A DNA stretch of 55,330 nt. Source: Thermoplasmata archaeon. Lineage in GTDB: Archaea > Thermoplasmatota > Thermoplasmata > Thermoplasmatales > Thermoplasmataceae. The translations under genes were made by a program, and so were the position numbers. The notes below the pieces were generated by a model, which saw only the letters and a list, made by a program, of their open reading frames with translations, was not told the DNA's origin and searched no databases. Positions 42,161 through 50,086 of this stretch are shown one piece after another (the first letter of the stretch is position 1; each line of letters opens with the position of its first letter). The stretch spans positions 1-55,330 of the forward strand of contig JAKAAY010000012.1 of NCBI GenBank assembly GCA_021802055.1. Reading direction: 5' to 3'.

Positions 42161-43825
42161 GTGCTGTTATTTCCGGACTACCTGGGCAAGGTGAGAGTAG
42201 CTGTAAAATCAGTCCTCCCGCAGATTACAGATAATGATATTATAGTGGATGAGAGCGGGTTTTCCGATATAGTGATCAGGACTTTTGCGGCGTCAAAGAA
42301 AACTGGAGCCGATTTTGCAGCCATTGCTTCTCAGGTCCAACCCCTTATAAGCAAGTTAGAGTTCGTCGATAGAATTGAAGCCAGGAACGGGTATATCAAC
42401 GTCTTCCTTAAATCGTCTGTCCTGATTGTTCCTGTACTGGAATCCCTGGAGAGAACGGGCACATATCCAGACAATTTCCAGGATCCGGAGAGAGTGTGTG
42501 TGGAGCACACCAGCACAAACCCTACTGGCCCCATTCACATTGGGAGAGCCAGGAATTCAATAATTGGAGATTCTGTTGCGAGAATTCTATCAAGATACGG
42601 GTACAGAGTCACCACACAGTATTACGTCAACGATGCGGGTAAGCAGGTAATCGCCCTCCATGAAGGTTTTAGGAGATATTTTGAAGGAAAGGACCGGAAT
42701 GTTAGCAACCTGCTTGCAGGATATCAGAAGATATACCAGGAAATGGAATCTCTGGGTGGAGAGTCAAAGATTCTTGGTCCTGTGATCAAGCGGTATGAGA
42801 GTAATGATGAGGAACTAATAGAGAGTGTGAAGTCCGCTGCAGCCATCGTTCTAAAATCCATAAAGGAGTCACTTGAAAGAGTGGGCATTAGGATAGATGA
42901 TTTCGTCTGGGAGTCCGGTTTTCTCCACGGGACGGATCTTGATCATGTGTTCGAGGGGCTTGAAGAGCACCTTAAAGACGAGAATGGTGCGAAATATCTC
43001 GATCTTCCAAATGGCAGGAAACTGTTCTTGCAGAGGTCCGATGGCACGTCCCTTTATCCCGCGCGTGACCTTGCCTATCATCTCTTCAAAGCATTGAATG
43101 CGGACTGGCTCATAGACGTCCTTGGGGAAGACCATAAGGACCATGGAACCGCTATCAGGTATGTTCTTATGACCTTACTGGACTTCAAGCAGAGACTTGA
43201 TTTTATTTTCTATGGATTTGTTTCCCTGGACTCTGGAAAGCTGTCCACAAGAAAGGGGAACATCATAACGCTGGATGAGCTCGTTGAGAGAACCACAGCA
43301 GAGACTCACTCCATAGTCGCAGAAAAGAGAAAGGACCTGGAACCGGAAAGGCTGAAGACCATTGCAGAGGCGGTTGCTGTCTCTTCCATCCGATTCAGCA
43401 TTGCAAAGGTTAACGCGGACAAGCACATGATATTCAGGTGGAGCGAAGCGCTGAATTTCGAGGGAGACTCTGCTCCGTTCATAATGTACGCCTATTCCAG
43501 GGCTACTACCCTCTTTAAGGATTACGGGACCGGGTCCTGGCCCGCAGGCGAAGTCGATCTTGTTCAGCATGAGAGAAAACTTGCCAGAACTGTTTTTCTC
43601 TATCCCTATTATCTCACAGATGCTGCAAAAAGCCTCAGGCCAGACGTGATTTGCTCTTACCTGCTGAGCCTCGTAAAGGCTTACAACGACTTTTACTCCA
43701 CCTGCCGGATCAAGGGTGAGAACCAGGAGGTTCAGGCAAGAAGACTTTCCTTGAACCGTGCATTCAGATCGGTCATTTTCGATGCTGCCAGCCTGGTCGG
43801 AATAAGACTTCTCGAAGAGATGTAA
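42161..43825 (+). CDS. argS: Arginyl-tRNA synthetase
   Basis: 554-residue class I synthetase. Seen: the N-terminal Add-1 type domain (about 1-105), HTSTNPTGPIHIGRARNSII (HIGH motif near 126), QYYVNDAGKQV, DGTSLYPARDLAYHLFK, and the KMSKS-equivalent LSTRKGNIITLDEL. The DALR-type anticodon-binding helices form the last ~120 residues. The start is GTG, supported by the TATA box 24 bases upstream. Its stop codon directly abuts an IS605-like structured segment. Confidence 0.95.
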   Translation: MLLFPDYLGKVRVAVKSVLPQITDNDIIVDESGFSDIVIRTFAASKKTGADFAAIASQVQPLISKLEFVDRIEARNGYINVFLKSSVLIVPVLESLERTGTYPDNFQDPERVCVEHTSTNPTGPIHIGRARNSIIGDSVARILSRYGYRVTTQYYVNDAGKQVIALHEGFRRYFEGKDRNVSNLLAGYQKIYQEMESLGGESKILGPVIKRYESNDEELIESVKSAAAIVLKSIKESLERVGIRIDDFVWESGFLHGTDLDHVFEGLEEHLKDENGAKYLDLPNGRKLFLQRSDGTSLYPARDLAYHLFKALNADWLIDVLGEDHKDHGTAIRYVLMTLLDFKQRLDFIFYGFVSLDSGKLSTRKGNIITLDELVERTTAETHSIVAEKRKDLEPERLKTIAEAVAVSSIRFSIAKVNADKHMIFRWSEALNFEGDSAPFIMYAYSRATTLFKDYGTGSWPAGEVDLVQHERKLARTVFLYPYYLTDAAKSLRPDVICSYLLSLVKAYNDFYSTCRIKGENQEVQARRLSLNRAFRSVIFDAASLVGIRLLEEM

Positions 43826-43975
43826 TGACATCCTCCCACAGCCAACGCAGTGGGCTTCACTCTTCAGCAACCCAAGTTGCTATTGACGGAACAACAATCA
43901 CGACTGACTTAAAATTATAGGCAAGTGTCAAAAAGATGTAGTTGGAATCCCTTAAATGGGATTCTTCAACTTAAA
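43826..43975 (-). mobile_element. IS200/IS605-type end relic or orphan guide-RNA-like segment
   Basis: Read on the minus strand, 43826-43858 ends in the series GAAGCCCAC...GTGGGAGGATGTCA, the form I know from right ends of IS605/TnpB elements. Three hairpins are visible: CCCAC/GTGGG (43835-43854), a perfect AGCAAC/GTTGCT with 4-base loop (43866-43881), and a perfect GAATCCC/GGGATTC with 6-base loop (43945-43964). No tnpA or tnpB frame is present. This fits a palindrome-associated non-autonomous element or a solo end. It abuts the argS stop codon exactly. Outer limits are estimated. Confidence 0.5.
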
Positions 43976-43991
43976 ATAAAAGGTGGAGGCT

Positions 43992-46922
43992 TCACTTCTT
44001 CTTTTCCAGCTTCTTCTGCTCCAGAAGGGACTTCTTCTCAGTGCCTTCCTCCTTCTTCCTCGTGCCTATTCCCCTGGTGCTCACATACCAGTAAGCCACA
44101 GCCACCACTACAACGATCGCGACTATGGCCCCTATGACCAGTGGCGTTGTGTAGGATGGTGCCTTAATGCTGGTGGTAAGAGTTGTAGACCCAAGGGTTG
44201 AGAAGAACGCAGGCTCATTATGTGTGCTTCCCTGTATCACAAGGGTTATACTGCTACCGGAAAGAGATGGGGTCCAGCTGATATTCACCTGCTTCTGCTG
44301 CGACACATTGAGGTAATACAGCTGGTATGGTCCGCCCTGCAGCTGGTTGTTGATGAGAATTGAGACATTGTAAGCGTAGGCATTCTTTGTTCCCACATTG
44401 GTTACAGTGAGTGAGATGGTAACAGGGCTGCCTTCTGTCGGTGTCCCCTGGACAGTCGCACTGACTATCTCAATCCTCGGGGTATTTACTATTATGGTGA
44501 GATTGACCTCCTTGTGCCCGCTGAGGTTGGTGATCGGGTTTGTCACATTAAGGGATACCCTCATGTTTTCCAGTGTCAGGAATTTGATTCCAATCGCGGA
44601 GGAGTTAAGGCTCCCTGAGGTGATGTTATAGGTTGTTGGACCTGCAGAAACAACTGTTCCATTGGAGGCAAACATGACCTTCCAACTGTACTTGAACTGG
44701 GCGTTGCTGTAGTAGGGGTCATATGAGGGACTCTTTGAATAGTTGGCCCAGAAAACAACGGTTGAATTAGCAGTCGGGTTTGCAACGCTTGAGCCGGTTG
44801 CATTGGTCATTGTTATCCTCGCTACGGGAGGCGTTGTGTCTGTAACATTAACCTTGAAGGTAAGGTTTCTGTATGCTCCGGTAACTCCCTGGACCGATAT
44901 GTTCACATACTGTAAACCGGTCTTTATTGTCGGAACAGTGAAGATGTGAGTGACATTCACGGATGTTGCCACGCTGTCATTGAATTTCCACTTGTAGAGC
45001 AGTGGCACCTTGTAGTTAGTCGATGGAACTGTGAGGGACGTATTATAGACGCTGAACCTGATGGTTGTGGACTGAGGAATAGTGATCGCGTAGGTGCTGG
45101 AAGAGGTCTGGTTGCTTATCTTCTTACCTGAATAAAGGATGGTAAAGTTTAGTGAGGGCACTCCATTGAAGGCACTCACGTTGAATGTCGTTGAGTTCTG
45201 TCCTCCCGAGGGACTGGTGGAGTTAATGTATATCTCGTAATTTGCAGCCTTTAAAAAGGTATACGTCAGATTATACTTTCCAAATCCACTGAGCACCGTA
45301 GTGCCATTAACCTTCCAGAGGAAGTACGCGTTCTGGTAGTCGTTAGATCCCGTAACCGGGTTGAAGTAAGCCCTGGAGATGTTGATGGACACGGGTAAGT
45401 TTACTGGAGCAATAAATGCTGTATTATTCAGCGAGCTGTTTAAAACATAGTTGGTAGAGTTCAGGTTTTTCCAGTAAAAGGTGGTGAGTGGGTCCTGGAA
45501 CGTGGGGCTCGAGACTTTTGAGAACTTTAGCGAGACCATCTGCGGTGAGGTTACGGGTGAAATGATGATAGGACTCTTGAATGTAACAGCTCCCACACTT
45601 GATGAGGACAGTCCTATAGAGGTATTCTTGTATGCTACTGAGTATGTATAGTTGAGGTTTCCTGGGGTTTTAGCCTGGCCAAGATCGTAGACGCTGAGGG
45701 AAAGCCCTGAACTGTAGAGAGAGGCTGGAATTGCTGAATTAACGTAGGTTGCATTGACGTATGCAAGGAGCGAAGCGGGGCTGGTTGTGGTCAGTGAAGC
45801 CACCTTCACGGACAGTGTTGTCCTGTTATAGTTGAACCCGTTGGTTAGAAATGTCGTGTTTGTATAGGTTGGCAGTATTGCTCCAAGATAAGAACTTATG
45901 TTTGAGCTGGTGAGCGAGTCAATTGAAATTTGCCAGTAAAGAGACCCGATGGACGAATTGGAAAAGTAGGGTATAGCGGTTGAGTCCCCTATGACATACG
46001 TGACGTTGGCGTAGAGCGTCTGAAGGTCCGACGAAAGCGTATAGTTATAGTATACATTGCTTGAAGCTGGAGCGAGGGTTATTGAGGAAATCTGACCGCC
46101 ACTTGCTGGTGGAACTACTATATCTGACTTGTATCCAGGTGAAGATATTATCACAGTCTTGCTTGAAAATGTCTGTGAGTAGATGCTGAAATAATCGCCG
46201 CTAAATGTCTCCTGGGTATAGTTGTAAGGCGTTGCAGTAGTATTTATGAGAGAAACAGTAACTGTGTTTATCCTTTGTCCGTTGGCAGAATCAACGAAAC
46301 CATAAATGTTGTGCGTTGAAGTAACTGGCACGGTAAGCGTGGAACCGGTAGAAGAGTAGTAGTAGGAGTAAACTGCACTGGAGTAGTTCACGTTGACATA
46401 AACTGAAGATGTGAGGTTGGCAGTGAATGTCCCTGTTGTCACCTTGTATGTCTGATAAGTGAAGCCGGATGGAGTCTGGAGGCTAACGTAAGCGGTAGAC
46501 CCGCTCTGGAACCCACTCAGTGTAACAGTGCTGCTGTGTGTTGGGAGCACGAAGTCATTCACTGAAACGGTATTCGGCGTCACTGGGATCGAAAGTTGCT
46601 TGCTGTATCCTGAGGCAACGTAGAAGTTCCCGCCGATCATTACGAATTCAGGTGCAATGGACACAAGGTAACTCCCGTAGTTCAGTGTAAACGAAGGTGT
46701 GGCTCCGGTTTGTGAAGAAGCCGCATGAACACCATCAGCATAGCTGACAGTGGTTGTCGCGTTAAAAGCCGGTCCCAAGCCGGTTACTCCGTTGTTGTAC
46801 GATATCTGAAGGTTCAGTGTCCCCTGCTGCGGGGTTATTGCTTCTATGTTTCCGGCAAAGGTTAGTACACCGGATAAAATCACCAGTGCGACCAGAAACG
46901 CTGCCAAATAGCCTCTTTTCAA
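43992..46922 (-). CDS. Large secreted surface protein with C-terminal membrane anchor
   Basis: 976 residues. N-terminal signal segment GYLAAFLVALVILSGVLTF; then a very long Ser/Thr/Asn/Tyr-rich beta-type ectodomain with dozens of N-x-S/T sites, PKD-like units near 680-790 (e.g. YKWKFNDSVATSVNVTHIF, WKVMF), and a CARDB-like domain near 835-925 (SPVTISLTVTNVGTKNAYAY). A single helix (about 927-948, PLVIGAIVAIVVVVAVAYWY) and a Lys/Glu-rich cytoplasmic tail follow. Start is TTG at 46922 with AGAGGA 8 bases upstream. An S-layer or adhesin-like role is plausible; exact function unknown. Confidence 0.8.
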   Translation of the reverse strand: MKRGYLAAFLVALVILSGVLTFAGNIEAITPQQGTLNLQISYNNGVTGLGPAFNATTTVSYADGVHAASSQTGATPSFTLNYGSYLVSIAPEFVMIGGNFYVASGYSKQLSIPVTPNTVSVNDFVLPTHSSTVTLSGFQSGSTAYVSLQTPSGFTYQTYKVTTGTFTANLTSSVYVNVNYSSAVYSYYYSSTGSTLTVPVTSTHNIYGFVDSANGQRINTVTVSLINTTATPYNYTQETFSGDYFSIYSQTFSSKTVIISSPGYKSDIVVPPASGGQISSITLAPASSNVYYNYTLSSDLQTLYANVTYVIGDSTAIPYFSNSSIGSLYWQISIDSLTSSNISSYLGAILPTYTNTTFLTNGFNYNRTTLSVKVASLTTTSPASLLAYVNATYVNSAIPASLYSSGLSLSVYDLGQAKTPGNLNYTYSVAYKNTSIGLSSSSVGAVTFKSPIIISPVTSPQMVSLKFSKVSSPTFQDPLTTFYWKNLNSTNYVLNSSLNNTAFIAPVNLPVSINISRAYFNPVTGSNDYQNAYFLWKVNGTTVLSGFGKYNLTYTFLKAANYEIYINSTSPSGGQNSTTFNVSAFNGVPSLNFTILYSGKKISNQTSSSTYAITIPQSTTIRFSVYNTSLTVPSTNYKVPLLYKWKFNDSVATSVNVTHIFTVPTIKTGLQYVNISVQGVTGAYRNLTFKVNVTDTTPPVARITMTNATGSSVANPTANSTVVFWANYSKSPSYDPYYSNAQFKYSWKVMFASNGTVVSAGPTTYNITSGSLNSSAIGIKFLTLENMRVSLNVTNPITNLSGHKEVNLTIIVNTPRIEIVSATVQGTPTEGSPVTISLTVTNVGTKNAYAYNVSILINNQLQGGPYQLYYLNVSQQKQVNISWTPSLSGSSITLVIQGSTHNEPAFFSTLGSTTLTTSIKAPSYTTPLVIGAIVAIVVVVAVAYWYVSTRGIGTRKKEEGTEKKSLLEQKKLEKKK

Positions 46923-47041
46923 AGTAATCGTCCTCTTAATCCGCGGTTAAAGTAATCACCTGATATAAAATTTCTCCTGATTTTCCATACGGCCGTATAT
47001 CCCCAATGGAGGGATTCAAGAAGTCCCGCAACAAGCCCCGG

Positions 47042-48487
47042 TTACCCTTTTACTACCCCAATGGGTGAAAGCCTGACAACTTTGCGGGCAAGCCCTGCTC
47101 CAGCCGTGATGCCTGCAACAGTGTCAATGTTCTTGTAGCTCCCCGGTGCCTCTTCTATGACAGCATTTCTTGTGGAGGCCCTGAGGTAAATGCCCTTGGA
47201 CTCAAGACTTCTCTTAACCGTATTCTCATTGAAAGTTTCAGATGAGGCTTTCCTGCTCATCATTCTCCCCGCCCCATGGCTGGAACTGCAGAAAGATTTC
47301 GTTGCATTTCTCACATCGCCTACCATGATGAAGGAGGCCGTCCCCATGTCGCCGGGAACAAGAACGGGGTGACCCGTGCTGGAAAATTCCGTTCCGTTCT
47401 CAGTCCTGCCCGGCGGCATTGCCCTGGTTGCTCCCTTGCGGTGCACTATGAGTTTCATGCGCTTCCCTTCCACCTCATGCTCCTCCACCTTGGCTATGTT
47501 ATGAGCTATGCTGTAGACCAGCCTTATGCTATCTGTCGAAACTCCCGTCTCCCTGTGGAACGCGTTTCTGACCATTGAGGCTATAACTTCCCTGTTACAG
47601 AAGGCAAAATTGGCTGCGGCATTCATGGCTCCCAGATAGTCAACCGCAGACCTGTCCTTTATATGGGAAAACGCAAGCTGCCGGTCATGGAGCCTAAGAA
47701 GATCGTTTCCCATGGCCAGGGAAATGGATTTTATATAATCCGTAGCGACCTGATGACCAAAACCCCTGGATCCTGTATGAATCATAATGCATATCTGGTC
47801 CTCCTCCACAATCCCAAACTTCTTTGCAACCCCAGAGTCGTAGATCTGGTCAACACGCTGGATTTCCAGAAAATGATTGCCTGCACCTAGAGAACCTAAC
47901 TGGTTCTTCCCCCTCTGAATTGCGGCGTTTGATACCCTGGGAGATGCTTCTGTATTCATCCTTCCTTCTGACTCTGTTCGGGAAGCATCCTCTGGCATGC
48001 CATAACCGTGTTCTATTGCCCACTGGATGCCCTGACTCATTATGCGGTCCATTTGGGTCTTGTCAAGCTGAATTAGTCCCTTATGCCCGAGCCCTGAAGG
48101 AACCATATCAAAGATCCGGTCCACGATGGCCTTTACCTTTCCTCTTATGTCGGAAAACACGAGTTCTGTTGCAAGGATGCTTACACCGCAGTTTATGTCG
48201 TAACCAACCCCTCCTGGTGAAATGAGCCCTTCGTCACTGTCAAAGGCAGCAACTCCACCTATTGGAAAACCGTAACCGCTGTGTATGTCTGGCATTGCAA
48301 GTGACTTTCCCACTATCCCTGGAAGTTTCGCCACGTTTATGACCTGCTGGAAAGATCTGTCCTTCTCTATGGAGGGCAGCATGGATTCGTCCGTAAAAAT
48401 CAATCCGGGGACCAACATTCCCTGCTCTGTGTCTATGGGTATTTCGAACTCAAAGTCGGCAATTTTCCTGAACACTGAACCTGACAA
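47042..48487 (-). CDS. rtcB: RNA-splicing ligase RtcB
   Basis: 481 residues. RtcB joins tRNA exons after intron removal, using GTP and Mn2+. Seen: MPDIHSGYGFPIGGVAAFDS, SPGGVGYDINCGV (metal-binding Cys at 100), GAGNHFLEIQ, HTGSRGFGHQV, the guanylylated-histidine segment CSSSHGAGRMMSR, and the conserved end ASTRNAVIEEAPGSYKNIDT. Start is TTG at 48487 (GTG 48475 is an alternative). No archease gene is adjacent. It is divergent from the 79-residue gene and shares an A+T-rich promoter core with it. Confidence 0.96.
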   Translation of the reverse strand: MSGSVFRKIADFEFEIPIDTEQGMLVPGLIFTDESMLPSIEKDRSFQQVINVAKLPGIVGKSLAMPDIHSGYGFPIGGVAAFDSDEGLISPGGVGYDINCGVSILATELVFSDIRGKVKAIVDRIFDMVPSGLGHKGLIQLDKTQMDRIMSQGIQWAIEHGYGMPEDASRTESEGRMNTEASPRVSNAAIQRGKNQLGSLGAGNHFLEIQRVDQIYDSGVAKKFGIVEEDQICIMIHTGSRGFGHQVATDYIKSISLAMGNDLLRLHDRQLAFSHIKDRSAVDYLGAMNAAANFAFCNREVIASMVRNAFHRETGVSTDSIRLVYSIAHNIAKVEEHEVEGKRMKLIVHRKGATRAMPPGRTENGTEFSSTGHPVLVPGDMGTASFIMVGDVRNATKSFCSSSHGAGRMMSRKASSETFNENTVKRSLESKGIYLRASTRNAVIEEAPGSYKNIDTVAGITAGAGLARKVVRLSPIGVVKG

Positions 48488-48520
48488 TACGATCTTACCT
48501 GAGTGGTTGAGGCGATCTCC

Positions 48521-48530
48521 ATATTTTTAT
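48521..48530. promoter_or_regulatory. Shared divergent TATA region of rtcB and the 79-aa gene
   Basis: ATATTTTTAT is centred 27 bases before the plus-strand ATG at 48553 (leaderless) and 38 bases before the minus-strand TTG of rtcB at 48487. One A+T core may therefore serve both directions, which would make their transcription compete. Confidence 0.4.
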
Positions 48531-48552
48531 TCTACCCACTGATTATGCTTTA

Positions 48553-48792
48553 ATGCGTTCAATCGCACTGGAGGACCTTGATCGGGAAAAACAGTTCCAG
48601 TTGAGGCTCCAGGTCTCGCTTCTCACCAATGCCATAGAAATCAGCAGGCTTTACAGCGATCCACACCGATTCGAACCTTACATCAGAAAGAGGATCAGGA
48701 GGATAAATGAACTTGTGGGCCTGAATGGAGATTTCACGCTGAAGTATGACGGAAGGGTAATCTATCCCATGGATGAATCGCCGGATGCCTGA
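48553..48792 (+). CDS. Small basic protein, unknown
   Basis: 79 residues, MRSIALEDLDREKQFQLRLQ..., amphipathic helices followed by a short strand pair (GDFTLKYDGRVIYPMDES). Leaderless start predicted by the TATA region at 48521-48530. It lies directly before an HTH regulator and divergent from rtcB. The even codon use and charged, well-mixed composition make it look real; no family recognised. Confidence 0.6.
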   Translation: MRSIALEDLDREKQFQLRLQVSLLTNAIEISRLYSDPHRFEPYIRKRIRRINELVGLNGDFTLKYDGRVIYPMDESPDA

Positions 48793-48828
48793 GCAAAGTA
48801 AATTATCCTCGCCGGCTTTTAGAATCAG

Positions 48829-49152
48829 ATGAGCAGTCAACAGTGCGCCATTTTCAGTGAACTTGAAAATGCACTCTCCACCATTGAGAGGCATATCTCC
48901 ATACTCAAGATACTCCTGAATGAACAGCCTGTGGGCATAGTCCGTATTTCCAGGGAAACAGGCTTACCTGAACATAAGGTCAGATATTCACTCAAGATAC
49001 TGGAAAGGGAGAGAGTTGTTGAGGCTTCTTCACAGGGCGCCCTCATAAGTCCAGAATTCATAGATAACAGGTCAGCTATTATGGATGAGGGTAAGCGGCT
49101 CATGAAGAAGCTGTCATCGATGCTGGAAGCTCTTAAGCAGGTAACTGGATAG
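48829..49152 (+). CDS. Winged-helix transcriptional regulator
   Basis: 107 residues. After a short helix (IFSELENALSTIERHISILK) comes a winged HTH: LLNEQPVGIVRISRETGLPE then HKVRYSLKILERERVVEASS. This arrangement is recognisable from conserved archaeal small HTH proteins (similar sequences occur in haloarchaea, from memory). The C-terminal helix could mediate dimerisation. It precedes the GNAT gene by 8 bases, so the two probably share a transcript. Target unknown. Confidence 0.8.
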   Translation: MSSQQCAIFSELENALSTIERHISILKILLNEQPVGIVRISRETGLPEHKVRYSLKILERERVVEASSQGALISPEFIDNRSAIMDEGKRLMKKLSSMLEALKQVTG

Positions 49153-49160
49153 GGTCTGGA

Positions 49161-49685
49161 ATGATCTTCAGACACGCAGAACCCGGAGAGCATCTGAAAT
49201 ATGACATCAGGGAGGCCAGACCATCAGATGCCAGGGGAATTATAAGCTGTATGCAGGGCGTCATGGATGAGCGGGTCTTCCTCGTTGGCGAATACTACAT
49301 GTGGACCGAGAAGGGTGAGCAGGACAGGATAAGGAATCCTGACGATCTAACCCTGGTTTGTCAGTACGGGGATAGAATTGTGGGAGTTCTCACACTTCAG
49401 AGAGGTTACTACAGGAAGAACAGGCACACGGCCCAGCTTGGCATTGCAGTGGGGGCCGGGCACCGCCATAATGGTGTCGGAACCAGGATGATTTCATATG
49501 CAATAGACTGGTCGAGATCCAGGGGAATCAGGAAGGTAAATCTTGAGGTGTTTTCCACAAACAAGAACGCCATCGAGGCTTACAGGAAACTCGGCTTCAT
49601 GGTGGAAGGTGTAAGGAAAAACCAGTTCATTATCGAGGGCATGTACGTGGACGATATCCTCATGTCACTGGATCTAAACCAGTAG
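49161..49685 (+). CDS. GNAT-family N-acetyltransferase
   Basis: 174 residues. The acetyl-CoA-binding segment AQLGIAVGAGHRHNGVGTRM has the (R/Q)xxGxG/A pattern as HRHNGVG; the following helix and NLEVFSTNKNAIEAYRKLGF (motif B) match RimI/PhnO-like GNATs. The N-terminal 20 residues precede the fold. Substrate (protein N terminus, amino acid or polyamine) cannot be assigned. Its stop lies 2 bases from the convergent membrane-protein gene. Confidence 0.88.
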   Translation: MIFRHAEPGEHLKYDIREARPSDARGIISCMQGVMDERVFLVGEYYMWTEKGEQDRIRNPDDLTLVCQYGDRIVGVLTLQRGYYRKNRHTAQLGIAVGAGHRHNGVGTRMISYAIDWSRSRGIRKVNLEVFSTNKNAIEAYRKLGFMVEGVRKNQFIIEGMYVDDILMSLDLNQ

Positions 49686-49687
49686 AT

Positions 49688-50086
49688 TCAGGACGCTTTT
49701 TTTCTTTCCAGAACTCTAATAATAAAGTCTTCCTCAACGGATTTCCTGAACTTTTTAACATATACCAGGAATTCTAGATATAAAATCGCAACCAGCACAA
49801 GTCCATTGATCATGAAAAAGAGAACCGTGAAAGCATTAAACCCCCCGTAATAGGCGGAATATATGATCATTGTTGCCTGAACATTTGGGATGAAGAGATA
49901 CAACTGAGCAACAACCAGGGCATCGATGAACAGGCAGAAAATAACGAATGACCACCGGAGGAACGGGAAAAATATGTAATGAAAAAGCTCAGACCGGCTA
50001 AGATCTGAGGAAGTGATCTCTGATGGGGAAATATCCGTCAGAGACTTACTGACTATCTGTATAGGTTTCCTGGGCTGCTGCTGCAT
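49688..50086 (-). CDS. Small membrane protein at the end of the opp operon
   Basis: 132 residues: a hydrophilic N-terminal third, two hydrophobic helices (FLRWSFVIFCLFIDALVVAQ around 42-66, and AFTVLFFMINGLVLVAILYL around 83-105), and a basic tail (RVLERKKAS). The ATG at 50086 overlaps the end of oppF by 41 bases; no downstream start preserves both helices. An accessory role for the peptide transporter is suggested only by position. Confidence 0.65.
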   Translation of the reverse strand: MQQQPRKPIQIVSKSLTDISPSEITSSDLSRSELFHYIFFPFLRWSFVIFCLFIDALVVAQLYLFIPNVQATMIIYSAYYGGFNAFTVLFFMINGLVLVAILYLEFLVYVKKFRKSVEEDFIIRVLERKKAS

